A stretch of 64,000 nt of DNA from Pisolithus tinctorius (GCA_024663395.1 JANFAH010000037.1:186001-250000); one strand, 5' to 3'; counted from the stretch's first letter, positions 11,063-21,446 are shown. A program made the numbers and translations. The notes: generated by a model not told the origin, from the sequence alone.

Positions 11063-12800
11063 TCACCCTGCTGTCCTATCCGCCCTTGTCTCATCTGCCA
11101 GAGGCCCAAAGAGATCGATGAGATCGTCACCCAATGGTCGTCCATATACCCGAATACGCAGAGCCTCCAGCTTGCGAGCCATCCTGTCCAGCGTCTGCAT
11201 GGTTTCGTCTTGTTGTATTTGGAAATCATACATTCGGTCCTCGTAATATTGGCGGTGGGCCTCAGCATCGCGGAGTTGACGTTCCAGATCTTCGATTCAC
11301 TCTTCGAACGTGTTGGACATTTGCAACACCTCGGCGATTGGGGCACAGACGGGTGACAGTGCGCTGGGAGTTGCAGCAGCTGTGAGTTGGGTGGGTGCTG
11401 CAGCTGTCGATGGGCGGGTGTCTGCTTTGAATACAAGGATTAACCACGATAATTATCATAAATGTGGAGTGATTAAACGTACCTGCTACCGTAGATTCCT
11501 CTACCACCTGCGCAATGGATGGGCCAGCCTCGACGATCGAATCTGCTCGTACAGCAGCTGGGATTGGGCGGGAATCCCTGCGTTTGAATGCAGGAATACG
11601 AATCTCTGAATAAATATTGAGTCAGCGTAGATACATGAAATTGAGAACATACTGAGTGAAGATCCCTCGGGGATCGTCTCTCCCTGGTTGGAGGGCCCAA
11701 CCCCAGCGTTGATGGCTTTGAAAGCCATCAAAACGTGTCGCTTTTGGGGACGTTCCTTTGGGCTTTGGGATTCTTCGGTCTCCATCGTCGGGGACAGACT
11801 TCGAGCTCGCTTTTTTCCCCTGGCTCGCGATGGATTCTGTCAAGTTGGAGCGGCAATCCCGCCTTTGGCATGGCTACATCGAATCTTGCGACTGTCGCAT
11901 GGGAAGCAGGACTTCCTGGGGTTCCTGTCGCATTGGACCTTGCGTCTGCGGCATGACTCGCAGGAATGGGGGTTGGGGGAAGGCGTCCTTCTGGCAGCTA
12001 GGGCAGCGCGACCATATAGTCCGTCCGACGGTGGACGAGGCTTACGTTTCGATTGGCCTTGAGCAGGAACGTCGTCTTCATCGTCGGTTTCCGCTGTTGC
12101 CTTCCTAGAGCGGGATCGACCTCTGGATCGATGGGACGTCGTTTTCGCAGCAGCTTTGCGCTTCTGCCTGCCTCGTGCTGGTTCTTCCTCCTCGTCCTCC
12201 TTTTCTGGCACCTCGTCTTCACCCTCATCGTCCACCTCCATCCTGTGCGAGCTCTCTGCCATCATTTGCTCCAACTCTGCCTCGGTCGCTTTCCGCTTTC
12301 CTTTGTCGCTCTTAGGCATTTCGGTCTCTTGAGCAGGTGGTGTCGGTGTTGGCATGACACGGGGCATAGGGAGGCCCAACCGGTGGTAGTCGTATCGACG
12401 CTCGACGATGTCGAGCCACTTGTGGTTGGCGACGTCGGTTTTGGAAGGGGATAGGGCGGTCTTCCACTCAGGCCACGGGTGGTCGATCAAGCCGAGGTCT
12501 TCATGCCACTTTAAGAACGTGTCGACGCCGATGAGGGTCATCGGAATCTCATCCGTCCTAGCGATGAGGTCGCGTACAGCGTCCTGAATACATCAGTCAG
12601 TGAAAAAATGTGATGAGGCTATGACGCACTAGTTCATCATTTATCGCCTTGATGGCACCTTTCCACTTCGCAATCTTGTCCGCCTTTCCCAGCTTGCTGC
12701 TTTCCGCGATATCCTTGAAGTAAATTTGAAGTATGTGGTTGGCCGCAGCATCGAGCTCAGGCGATTTCTTGAAGAGCTTGCTAGACGACAACGACGACAT
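11063..12800 (-). pseudogene. Zn2Cys6-type DNA-binding protein with C-terminal coiled coil (copy 1), two nonsense codons
   Basis: Start at 12800 (MSSLSSSKLFKKSPELDAAA), an intron at about 12583-12630, then a long exon down to about 11660 and two more introns before the stop at 11063. A basic/acidic linker precedes CESCRRRKVQC...SCFPCDSRKIRC, which fits C-x2-C-x6-C-x7-C-x2-C-x6-C exactly, the fungal binuclear zinc-cluster spacing. The last exon (LERQLRDAEAHRQYYEDRM, MARKLEALRIRVYG) predicts a coiled coil, the usual dimerisation part of such proteins. Two in-frame TGA codons (near 11840 and 11303) stand where CGA/Arg would continue the reading frame. No LTR flanks it, so it may be a host gene or an orphaned element gene. 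If functional it would be a nuclear DNA-binding dimer preferring CGG triplets (family knowledge). Confidence 0.75.
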
Positions 12801-13204
12801 GTTTCTGAAGACAAGACGATGGAGTAGTTCGACGGTGAGAGTGGTGACGGTGATTGGAGACTGGAAGAGTCAGAAGTTAAAGACAGATGACGAGATACGC
12901 GGATGTGCATTTTTTATCCCGCCTATGAATGATTCCCACAGCATGACGGCAATACCGGTACAAGTCAATAATCCTGAATGCATATATGAAGCAGAGGCTC
13001 AGATAAAAATATTATGCATTGTTCTGGAATAGCATTGCCGTTTGTTTTGCGTGTTTCCCGTCTGCTCCAATGGCGGAGTCCTGCCTCGCAGCTACATAGA
13101 CCAGCGCCTGAGATTCCAACTGAATAGGCAAATCATCCAACGTGAAACACAATTTATAGTGGGAAATTCAGATACTCTATAGTGCGAGAGGTTCCACTTT
13201 CTTC
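12801..13204. other. Intergenic, no recognised feature
   Basis: About 400 bp between the start of Zn2Cys6 copy 1 and the satellite. It would hold that gene's promoter. No ORF, repeat or RNA gene recognised. Confidence 0.4.
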
Positions 13205-13633
13205 ATTTCTTGTCTTCCTGGGCCCGTCTTATATTGTGACAGGGGGATAACCCAATATGGATAGGCCTGTCCATTTACGGTGAGTATCTATGATATGATG
13301 GATTGGCCTGTCTTATACGGTGCCGAGGGTTTGTAATCCTGCAATAGACGGATCGGCCCGTCTTATGTTGTAACGCTGGTTTTTGTTTTCCCTTATCTTC
13401 TTCCTGAGAATACCATGGTTGGGCCCGTCCTTATGTAGATCCCTTTGATCTCCCTTTCTGCTGCCTGAGAATGCCTTACACGGGCCGTCCTTATGTCGAT
13501 AGCTTGGATCTCCCTTTCTGCTGCCTAAGAATACCATACACGGGCTTGTCCTTATGTTGTGACAGGGGTGCATCTTGCTAGATGGGCCCGTCCATTTGTT
13601 GTGACGATGTACACGATACTACTGAAGGCCCGT
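13205..13633. repeat. Left part of the GGGCCCGTC satellite array
   Basis: Diverged monomers built on gggcccgtc-ttatrttgtgac recur to 13633, where the LTR of element B begins. Copies are less regular than those right of the element (26243-28222), typical of an array edge. The last bases before the LTR (ggcccgt) continue, without B and one target copy, as ggcccatctttatg, a sequence found within the right-hand array. Confidence 0.85.
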
Positions 13634-14287
13634 TGTAGGAAAAGTCCAAGTAGCTGTACAACACGAGCTAGATGGCTTAGATAACAACAATAAGAAATGA
13701 AGGGAACGAATTGTTCGTCCCAAGGGATTCTGGACTGTCGGGACTAGAAGGAGAGACCCAGCGCTTTGTAGCGGTAGTGTTTCGTGACGTGCGCGGCGTG
13801 GTCCGCGGAGTAGTACTGGCGATACGAGCGGTGCGAGCGGTATACGAAGTTCGTGCGCGGCGGAATGCGAGATGTTCGGTGTAGACAAAGTGGAAAAGAA
13901 ACTCGTGGTGACCTTCCGAGTGCCAAAAGGTCCCATTCTGTACCTAAGTACAGGGCTTTATAGTCCGGACAAACCCGGAACCTAAGTAAGACAGGGTACA
14001 GTAAAGGAAAGCCGCGCGACAGCGCATACACAGAAGACAGGCCAAACTGAGGCCGAGGGTATACTACAAGCACTAAAGGAATAGAGACCGTGATAAAAGA
14101 AAGAGTCCGAGGAAAAACAACAACCGGAGCACAGCGGCCGCGGGTATAGCATTGCGCGAGAGGGAGCAAGGGCGTGGGAAGGTAGCGCGTGAACAACGGT
14201 GAACGCGAGATGGGAGCGGACGTAACAGTAGTCACGGAACGGTTAATGATAGGGGCTTACGCGTCCAGGGAATGCGGATTCCTCACA
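13634..14287 (-). repeat. 3' LTR of element B
   Basis: 654 bp, ends TGTAGGAAAAG...GGATTCCTCACA on the plus strand, that is TGTGAGGAATCC...CCTACA in the element's own direction. A TATAAAG-like motif lies near 13955 in element sense. Confidence 0.93.
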
Positions 14288-14325
14288 CCTGCGGGGGACT
14301 TAGATGCTGACCGTCCCCGGTCAGC
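14288..14325. repeat. Element B terminal motif, copy 1: purine tract side plus hairpin
   Basis: CCTGCGGGGGACTT directly abuts the LTR at 14288, then GCTGACC-GTCCCC-GGTCAGC at 14306-14325 forms a perfect 7-bp stem. In element sense this is a hairpin followed by AAGTCCCCCGCAGG and the 3' LTR, the place of the polypurine tract. A second copy is at 16430-16468. Confidence 0.8.
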
Positions 14326-14598
14326 CACGTGGCGCGGAGGACATAAATAGCTTGCCGCGTGGTGATGGCAACGGTGTGGTGCCGAGGGTTCGAGAACACC
14401 GGATGATTCCGCGTGGAAGCGAAGCAAGCATAGAGCCGAGGGACACGAGAAGGCCGTTGAATACCGCGTATAGGCGTCCGGACCGATGACATAAGCGCCT
14501 CATGGCCGCTAAGTATATATTTGTTAGTGCGTGGCTCAAACCTTCGCATCGATTTGATTCTTTCCCCCTCATTAATCGCCTTCTCTATCGCTCTAGTC

Positions 14599-15695
14599 AT
14601 GTCTGCTAACCATGCCCCTCGCCTTTCCCAACTCGTTCATGCGCCTACTCCGGATCCCGCGGAGGCTGAAAAGGCCTCCTTAAGAGAGCAGCTTGCAGCC
14701 GCGTCGGCAGGGCTCGTGGCTGAGGCGAAGTGCGCGCCTGACGACCGGGAGGACATGTGGGAGGAGAAGACGACGTGGTTGAGGCGCTGGGAAGAGAAGA
14801 CGGTAGGTGGTTCGTATGGTGACCTGGCCGCGTGACGCTGACGAGCCCGCAACAGGCGGTACTGATGCCTCTGGTCAAGCGAGGGAAGGCTCTCGGGGTG
14901 TCCGTGCGGGTTGATGCAGAGGATGCTCCCGCGCTGGCGGAGGCTGACGATTGGTACGAGCGGTGGACCGCGGAGGAGGCCGAAGCACGCGCGAAGGCAG
15001 AGCAAGACGTCCAGATGGGTGAGGAGACTGCGGTGGAGGTTGGTAACGAAGGCGCGGGGGTGAAAATGTCTCATGTGGAGGTCCCACAACCGGCTCGCAA
15101 GGTAAGTGAGCCTAAGGGGCTCACAATGTCGTGGTAACCATGCGGATTTGCAGCGTTCGCGGCAGACCGTTGCGGAGAGCGAGGACGAGGCAGGACGAAG
15201 GGTCGTGATCCCGCCCGGGTCGGTTCTGCACAAGGTGCCATGCGCGAGGTGCTCAGTGAAGAACGTGGTGTGTTTCGGTGTAGAGGGTCGAACATGCGAC
15301 GGCTGCACGCGTATGAAGCAGGGGTGCGAGAAGTCGACGAAGGCCGCGGGAAAGCGAGCGCAGGCCGGCGCATCAGTTGGTAAGTGATGAGTGCGTTTCA
15401 ACGCGACCGAGACTAATCCGCTGCAGGGCGATCCTCGAAGGCTCCTAAGGCCGGTCCGTCTAAGCGGGCTCACGACGACGACGACGACGACATCGTGGAG
15501 GTGGTTGAGAGCAGAACCCGCGGGAAGGGCAAGGCACCGGTGCGTGGCGGACTGGATGGCAAGGCCGCCGCGGCTTTGTCTCGAGCGCTGACGATGGTGA
15601 GGGCCGAGGCCGCAGCTTCGCACGCAGCCACCATGCGTCTGCAGGTCCGTGTCGATCAGCTCGCGGAGGCCCTCGAAGAGCTTGGCATAGAGTAG
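14599..15695 (+). CDS. Intact antisense Zn2Cys6-type protein inside element B (copy 2)
   Basis: Four exons, 14599-14802, 14856-15101, 15154-15379 and 15427-15695, with three GT..AG introns of 46-53 bp. Start MSANHAPRLSQLVHAP, stop at 15695, no premature stop. Exon 3 holds CARCSVKNVVC...TCDGCTRMKQGC, exactly C-x2-C-x6-C-x7-C-x2-C-x6-C. An acidic linker (DDDDDD) and a C-terminal coiled coil (LQVRVDQLAEALEELGIE) follow. The gene lies between pol and the 3' LTR on the opposite strand, so it needs its own promoter; introns on this strand show it is not an RT-copied part of the genomic transcript in this orientation. It should be a small nuclear DNA-binding dimer favouring CGG triplets (family knowledge). 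Its role in the element, such as target choice, chromatin control or self-regulation, is unknown. Confidence 0.82.
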
Positions 15696-16429
15696 AAGAC
15701 TGCATAGATTGTAGACACCCTTTTGCGTCCTGTTCTGTTTCCGCTGCCGCCCGCGCCTTATGCGCGGGAATATATCAACCCTTGTCTCGTCTCCGGTAGT
15801 TGTGACATCAGGCATTGCGAAGGACCTCTGTCTGCTCGGCGAGGAACTGGCCCTGGACTGGCCGCGGTAGCGTAGAGTGCGCGGGGGTACCGCCCGACTT
15901 GTCTTCTTCGTGCGGCTTTCGACTGCTCTCAGCGGTGAGTCCTCGTGGTGTGGTGTTGACGGTAGGTTGTGACAATTTCTTGAAGAGAGAACGAAGGGAA
16001 CGTTTGTTGGGTAACTGGGACGGTCTTTGGGTATTAATTGGAAGGAGACAGAAGGAAAACTGAAAGGAGAACGGATCAAGGGGCGCACGCTGGCTGCGCG
16101 TTCGAAGAAGAAATGCGCGGGGTGGTTGCGAGTATCCGCGGTATACAGTGGCCAAGGATGGTATCAGCGAGACTTGTAAGAGAGATAAGAGAGACATTGT
16201 TTTGGCTATATACTTATTCGGTGTTTTGTTATTTTTCTGGACGGTTTTGGACTTTTTGTAAGCGGTTTTTATGTTTTTTGAGCGAGGACTAGCTATCAGT
16301 AGAATCACCGGACGAAACCTGGGGTGGAATAGAGGTCTCCGGACGAAACCCGGGGTAAAACAGATAAAGGGAAACGAACTATGTCTGATATCGGGTGTAT
16401 CGGGTGAATCAAGTGGTATGCTGGTCACC

Positions 16430-16468
16430 CCTGCGGGGGACTTTGAACGCTGACTGTCCCCAGTCAGC
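16430..16468. repeat. Element B terminal motif, copy 2
   Basis: CCTGCGGGGGACTT at 16430-16443 and the hairpin GCTGACT-GTCCCC-AGTCAGC at 16449-16468 repeat the motif at 14288-14325 in the same orientation. The closing stem pair changed from C:G to T:A on both arms, a compensatory change with an unchanged loop. The two copies bracket the Zn2Cys6 gene. Confidence 0.8.
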
Positions 16469-16608
16469 ATGGGAGAAGGAACGAGTGTAGTAGAGGAAGC
16501 CGCGGGGAGGCGGGCGAGGCCGCGGAAAGAGGTATGGGTATCGTGGGAGAAGAGGGTACGGGGGAATAGCACGATGGACAAACTGTGGATACTGGAAAGG
16601 ACGGATAG

Positions 16609-19600
16609 TCAGCTGTCCGCGGAGAAAGCCTCCACATCATCATCAGTGGGGTCATCCTCAGCCTCTTCGAGAAGGTGGTCTAGTTCTTCATCATCTAGCC
16701 CAGTAATGCGAGTCACGGTTGCGCGGGTCTGAGACCGCGGGTGGTAGGGAAGTAAGCGGAATGCAGCGAAGCGGAGTTTGGAGATGGAGCCATCCAACTC
16801 GGCCAGTAGGTACGAGCCCCCAGTGGTCCGACGAAGGACAACCATGGGACCGGTGTACTGCGGCTTTGTCTTCCGGTTCAGCTCTTTCTCTACGCGGGAG
16901 TTGCGAACGAGCACGAGGGTGCCGGGAGCGAAGTTATGGTCTTTGATGCGATGCTGAAAGGCGGTTTCGAACTGTTGGATAGACTGGAAGCGTGCGCGGA
17001 GGACGTTGCCGCGGACCTGATCTAAATCATCCTGACGCTTCTGTAGCTGGCGCGCACGCCAAGCAATCAGTTCTGTGGTAGTCAGCGGTGTTGCATCATC
17101 GCGGGACAGGGGTAAGAGGAAGGTAGCCTCAGCGAGATCAAATGGAAACAGCGGCTCGACACCATGCACCATGAAGTAAGGGGATAAACCCGTAGACTTC
17201 AGAATGGTGACCCGCTCGGCCCAGAAGACGGAGTGCGCAACGGTGTGCCAGCGGCGATCATCGTTCTCGCAGCTCTTCATGATAGCCTCGCGAACATCAT
17301 AGTGGCGACGCTCTACAATGCCGTTAGCCTGAGAGTTGTAAGGAGAGATACGGATGTGACAGATATGATATTGCGCGGCTAGGGCATCTAAGGCCTGGAC
17401 GAACGCGGGACCATTGTCAGTGACAATCTCGGTGAGCGGGCCCCAGCGGCATAGGATGTCCTCGAAGATGAAGGACGCGAGCGCGGTACTATTTTCCGCG
17501 CGCAACATACGCCATTCGGGATAAGAGGTGAGCGCGCAACGAGCCTGTACTATGTAGCGGTAGCCGCCGGCTTTGGGCATCAGCATCGTGTCAATGTGAG
17601 CTTTATGAAACAGGCCCCCTATCATGGGTACAGTGGGGGGGATATGAAGCTTTTGCGTCTGGCGGATCTGGCATTCGTGACAAGTGCGAACATACCACTT
17701 CACATCCTCGACAAGAAGAGGCCACCAAAAGCGGAGGAGAAGGCGCGTGCGGACCGTGAAGACTCCCTTGTGTCCGAGGTCGTCATGCGCTTCTTTGATG
17801 AGACGATACCGCTTGGATTCGTCGACGACTAGCTGGTGCCGTCCGTGCGGTTCTCTACGCCATAGGTTTCCATCTAGGAGGAAGAAGCGGCTAGCCGAGT
17901 TGAAGAAAGATGAGTACTGCGCATCAGTAAGGTCAGGAGGTCGCTCGCGGGTCGCGAGGAATGCGCAGATCATTTCTATCTTTGCTTCGCGTGCCCGAGC
18001 TTTCGCGGACCGCGGAATAGCAGGGTCGTCTGAGGTATCGGAAGGGTTATTAGCATCAGCAGTCGCAGAGAATGCGAGATAGAAGGATGCAGGCGGCGGG
18101 AGGCTCGCCCGATGGTAAGCGGGTGGCGGTAGGGAGTGGTGATCTTGACTGGAAAGTGACATAAGAGGCGGGCGGTCATTGACGACCTGTGTAGAGAAAG
18201 AGTAGAAACGGTCTAGCCAATCCTCATGGTCGTCGTCCTCGGGCGGATCGAGCTCCGACCGCGGACGGCGGGATAAGCCATCAGGGCCGACATGCCTATC
18301 CGCGGGAACGTGGACGAGTTTGAACGAGAAAAGGAGGACGCCAGCGATCCAGCGATTGATCGTCGCGTTAGGCTGTAGATCTGGGTTATTTATCATGCCC
18401 TTAATATACTTCGCATCTACCTCCACAGTGAAGTTAGTGAGACCGAAGATGTATACGCGTACCGCGCGCAACGCGCGGAAGAGACCGTACAACTCAAGCT
18501 TGGCCTGGGAGTAGCGGCTTTCCACTTCGTTGAGGGTGATGGATCCGAAGCGACTCGGGTACCGTCTGCCATCTTCGCCAAGCTGGTAGAGGATGTAGCC
18601 AACTGCGATGACCGATGTGTCAACTGCTAAAATTACTTCGCGACCGCACTCGTAGTCAATCCTTCGGAGTGCGGGGGACTTTACAATTTCGTCCTTGAGT
18701 CGTTGCATGGCAGCGCATTGCGTTTCGTCCCATGTGAATGGTACGTCTTTCCGCGTGAGCGCGACTAGCGGCCGCGCAATCTTGGCGAAATCTTTGATGA
18801 AGATGCGTAGCACCCCGCAGACACCGAGGAAACCGCGGACCTGTGTCAGGTTGCGGCACTCGGGCCAGTCGCGGATCTTCTGCACTTTGCTTTCTTCAGG
18901 AATGCGACCTTCAAAGGTGCACTTGTGGCCAACGATCACAGCGGACGGAGCGGCTAGCACAAACTTCTTTGCCGAGACGGTGGCTCCGACGTTCTGCAAA
19001 CGCTGAAGGATACGGTTAACGACTATACAGTGATTCCAGATAAACTTCCGAATCCCAGGATTCTCCGGGATAGTCTCATAGGAGCCGTCTGCGTGCTGAT
19101 AGCGGGTGGTCTCGGATTTCACGGGGACGTCATCTATGAAGGGTAGGGTATGATGCGGGATCTCATCCTGGAGAACAAATGCAGTATCTCCCTGGTATAC
19201 CTGTACCGCATTCGCATGACCCTGCGGCAGAGTAGTAAGCCGATGTGGTCCGAGGGGGGTACCGAAGGTGGTGAGGTCGCGGGAATCGACATGGAGTGCG
19301 CGCTGGTCATACCCGGAGTAGAGGTCCATCATCGCATACACCGCATATCCAGCAAAGGATTCTGCGAGATGTTCTACGAAGGGCGGGACGGACGCATCGC
19401 GGATGGTCACTGCATTCAGGGGCTGTAAGTCATGCACAAGGCGAAGAGACTTTCCGTCTTTCTTTACTACGCAGAACCAGCGGGAGCGGTAAGCCACTGT
19501 AGAAGGTTCATACATGCCTGACTTGATGCGATCTTTAATCATGTCTATGACTTGGGCATGGATCGCGTTCGGGATAGGGATATTGCATTGGACCCAAGGC

Positions 19601-20220
19601 ATGTGCGGAATCGTAGGAATCTTTACTGGCGGGAAATACCGTTCGTCTAGGTGTCCGCGCTCTGTAATGTCCCAAGCGAATGCGAGCTCATGGACCGAAA
19701 CGAGCCAAGTTACGAGTTTAAGTTCTTCTGGCCAAAGCCAATCTGCAGGGTCGAGGTCAAGTTCCGCGGCCCGTTCGGCAGTGAAGCGGACGCCCGGGGC
19801 GAAGTCTGGAGGATGGGTTGGAAGTGGTTGGAGACCAGCGAGCGGGTCGTCAGGCAGGCTGCGCACGATGCGGTACTCTTCCGCCATCGGGGCAGGTACC
19901 GTCCGAACCTTCTTGGCAACTGGCTTGTAGATGAGGGTGCGAACCGCGGGATCTAGTCGATAAACGCTGCCGAATGCGGCTATAGCAGAGGGGTTTAGTA
20001 TTGTCTGAGTGGAAGAGAGGAAAGTGAAAGCAGGCGAGGGCATTCCGGTGGGTATGTTCCGCGGTACGGGTGCCGCGGGCGAAGAGAAGTTCGTCGAAGT
20101 GAAGGCTAGGGATGAGACAGTAGGACTGAGGAACGGATAACAGCGGCTAAACAGGAAACAGGACGTTTTAGTAGGCTCTCCCCGACCGTTTGGTGGATCA
20201 TCGATATTCAAAAACCCCAT
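16609..20220 (-). CDS. pol: Element B Pol: reverse transcriptase, RNase H, integrase
   Basis: 1203-residue open frame. RT at about 230-450 with MMDL (D299) and the catalytic box FIDD (361-364) in place of the usual YxDD. RNase H at about 525-650 (D534, E576, D602). Integrase zinc finger H811/H817/C847/C850 and core D877, D935 (TDNGPAF), E970. The end is acidic, with no chromodomain. The protein copies the element RNA to cDNA and inserts it into the chromosome. The frame is -1 relative to pro and overlaps it by 13 nt, with a slippery GGGTTTT just before the pro stop, so it is probably made as a frameshift fusion. All catalytic residues present; likely active. Confidence 0.93.
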   Translation of the reverse strand: MGFLNIDDPPNGRGEPTKTSCFLFSRCYPFLSPTVSSLAFTSTNFSSPAAPVPRNIPTGMPSPAFTFLSSTQTILNPSAIAAFGSVYRLDPAVRTLIYKPVAKKVRTVPAPMAEEYRIVRSLPDDPLAGLQPLPTHPPDFAPGVRFTAERAAELDLDPADWLWPEELKLVTWLVSVHELAFAWDITERGHLDERYFPPVKIPTIPHMPWVQCNIPIPNAIHAQVIDMIKDRIKSGMYEPSTVAYRSRWFCVVKKDGKSLRLVHDLQPLNAVTIRDASVPPFVEHLAESFAGYAVYAMMDLYSGYDQRALHVDSRDLTTFGTPLGPHRLTTLPQGHANAVQVYQGDTAFVLQDEIPHHTLPFIDDVPVKSETTRYQHADGSYETIPENPGIRKFIWNHCIVVNRILQRLQNVGATVSAKKFVLAAPSAVIVGHKCTFEGRIPEESKVQKIRDWPECRNLTQVRGFLGVCGVLRIFIKDFAKIARPLVALTRKDVPFTWDETQCAAMQRLKDEIVKSPALRRIDYECGREVILAVDTSVIAVGYILYQLGEDGRRYPSRFGSITLNEVESRYSQAKLELYGLFRALRAVRVYIFGLTNFTVEVDAKYIKGMINNPDLQPNATINRWIAGVLLFSFKLVHVPADRHVGPDGLSRRPRSELDPPEDDDHEDWLDRFYSFSTQVVNDRPPLMSLSSQDHHSLPPPAYHRASLPPPASFYLAFSATADANNPSDTSDDPAIPRSAKARAREAKIEMICAFLATRERPPDLTDAQYSSFFNSASRFFLLDGNLWRREPHGRHQLVVDESKRYRLIKEAHDDLGHKGVFTVRTRLLLRFWWPLLVEDVKWYVRTCHECQIRQTQKLHIPPTVPMIGGLFHKAHIDTMLMPKAGGYRYIVQARCALTSYPEWRMLRAENSTALASFIFEDILCRWGPLTEIVTDNGPAFVQALDALAAQYHICHIRISPYNSQANGIVERRHYDVREAIMKSCENDDRRWHTVAHSVFWAERVTILKSTGLSPYFMVHGVEPLFPFDLAEATFLLPLSRDDATPLTTTELIAWRARQLQKRQDDLDQVRGNVLRARFQSIQQFETAFQHRIKDHNFAPGTLVLVRNSRVEKELNRKTKPQYTGPMVVLRRTTGGSYLLAELDGSISKLRFAAFRLLPYHPRSQTRATVTRITGLDDEELDHLLEEAEDDPTDDDVEAFSADS

Positions 20221-21446
20221 TCGACTATACTTTGGTGGCTATGGCAGTGCTTCCCGCACTTGCAGCGCGGACAGCCCTCGCACCACGGGCGCGTGGGCAA
20301 AGTGTACTCGCGGCCGTCGTTCGGGTCTCGGAGAGTAATCCGCTGTCCGCCGTCGGGATAATCGTTTGTTACCGCACTCATAAGGCAAATGAACGGACGT
20401 CCGAGGAGCATGTCGAAGTTGGCATGCTCAATTACTTGAACCTGGAGCATGACTGGCCCAGCGCCGAAGTCGAGTTTCAGGTTCTCTAGTACGCCTACAG
20501 TAGTGTCTTTAGACATGTTAGCAGACGTCATAGTCATGAGATGATCGCAGCGCAATGGAAGCCCGATCTTTTCCCAAACGCGCCTGGGCATGGCGACGAT
20601 TTCCGAACCGGAATCTAGTACGCAGTTGATGGTGACGTCGGTCCCAGGGACCTTGGCTTCGAGGCAGCGGAGCGGCAGAGTGTGGTGAGCTACGATGGAG
20701 CCGTCGTCACCACGGATAACGCGGTCTCCGTATTCGCGCGCGGTTCTTTGAGGATCGCGGCCGGTCAGTTCATTTACTTGTACTCCTTCTTCATCGTCGC
20801 TACGAACTACCTCAACCTCGTTTGTGGTGACGCGTTTTGCCATGGTGATGTCTCTGAACTGTTTGCGAAACTCTGGGGCAACTGCAAATAATTCTTTGAC
20901 TGGCATGGCAACGCTGGTTTCGAGTACGCGCTCCACGATACGCTTGGGCGCGGCTTCGTCTTCGAGAGGGAACAAGTAACGGTACTGGTTTTGATTGCGA
21001 GCTGCTGGGTATGGTGTCTGCGACGGAACAATTGCCGCGGGAACGGGGTCCTTGCGCGCGGGCGTTGGAGCCGGATTAGTCGGAGGAACATATGGTTTCG
21101 TAGCGGTAGATGTTGGTGCAGGTGTGGAGGGCTCGGATGCCTGGCGAGCGGCACGCGAACTTTGAACACCAGGGGAAATGATTTCCTCTTCAACAGTGGC
21201 TGCGCGCGGGTCGACTCGTGGGGGGTTGGCAGGACGTGCCGCGGGTCGAGCTGAGATTTCAACTCCGTCGAAGCGGGCTTTCTTTCCGCAGGGAATGACT
21301 GCTCCCTTGTTACCTTTATCCGCTTGGTAGGTAGCCCAAGCTTGAGCGACATATGCTTGGAAGTCAGGGTCGGCTAAGTCTGCGACAGGTTCATCGGCAT
21401 CTTGGACGGTGTTTAAGAAGGCAGAAGGCTGGATCTCCAACTGCAC
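20208..21446 (-). CDS. pro: Element B retropepsin (pro) with spacer
   Basis: About 412 residues. A proline-rich spacer precedes a retropepsin-like domain with the active site VLDSGSEIVAMP near residue 280 and the FDMLLGRP region near 345, then a Cys-rich tail (CEGCPRCKCGKHC). It cleaves the Gag-Pol precursor. The frame is -1 to gag, and the open overlap with gag extends upstream of 21446, so the position of the first shift is unclear; no canonical heptamer was found near the gag stop. The pro stop TGA follows GGGTTTT directly, leading into pol. The GTG at the listed start is not a real initiation codon. Confidence 0.85.
   Translation of the reverse strand: MQLEIQPSAFLNTVQDADEPVADLADPDFQAYVAQAWATYQADKGNKGAVIPCGKKARFDGVEISARPAARPANPPRVDPRAATVEEEIISPGVQSSRAARQASEPSTPAPTSTATKPYVPPTNPAPTPARKDPVPAAIVPSQTPYPAARNQNQYRYLFPLEDEAAPKRIVERVLETSVAMPVKELFAVAPEFRKQFRDITMAKRVTTNEVEVVRSDDEEGVQVNELTGRDPQRTAREYGDRVIRGDDGSIVAHHTLPLRCLEAKVPGTDVTINCVLDSGSEIVAMPRRVWEKIGLPLRCDHLMTMTSANMSKDTTVGVLENLKLDFGAGPVMLQVQVIEHANFDMLLGRPFICLMSAVTNDYPDGGQRITLRDPNDGREYTLPTRPWCEGCPRCKCGKHCHSHQSIVEWGF
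20211..20217 (-). other. Probable -1 frameshift site, pro to pol
   Basis: In pro frame the codons are TGG GGT TTT TGA. G GGT TTT fits the X-XXY-YYZ slippery rule, and the -1 frame continues TTT TTG AAT into pol. Downstream structure was not assessed. Confidence 0.65.

Noticed and set aside
13744..14235. 163-residue open frame inside the B LTR (also 25699-26190)
   Set aside because: Present in both LTRs because they are nearly identical; broken in the older solo LTR; no recognisable domain. Probably chance.
14637..16088. 483-residue minus-strand open frame
   Set aside because: It lies opposite the spliced Zn2Cys6 gene; its composition is Pro/Ser/Arg low complexity from a GC-rich antisense strand, while the plus strand has good splice sites and an exact cysteine pattern.
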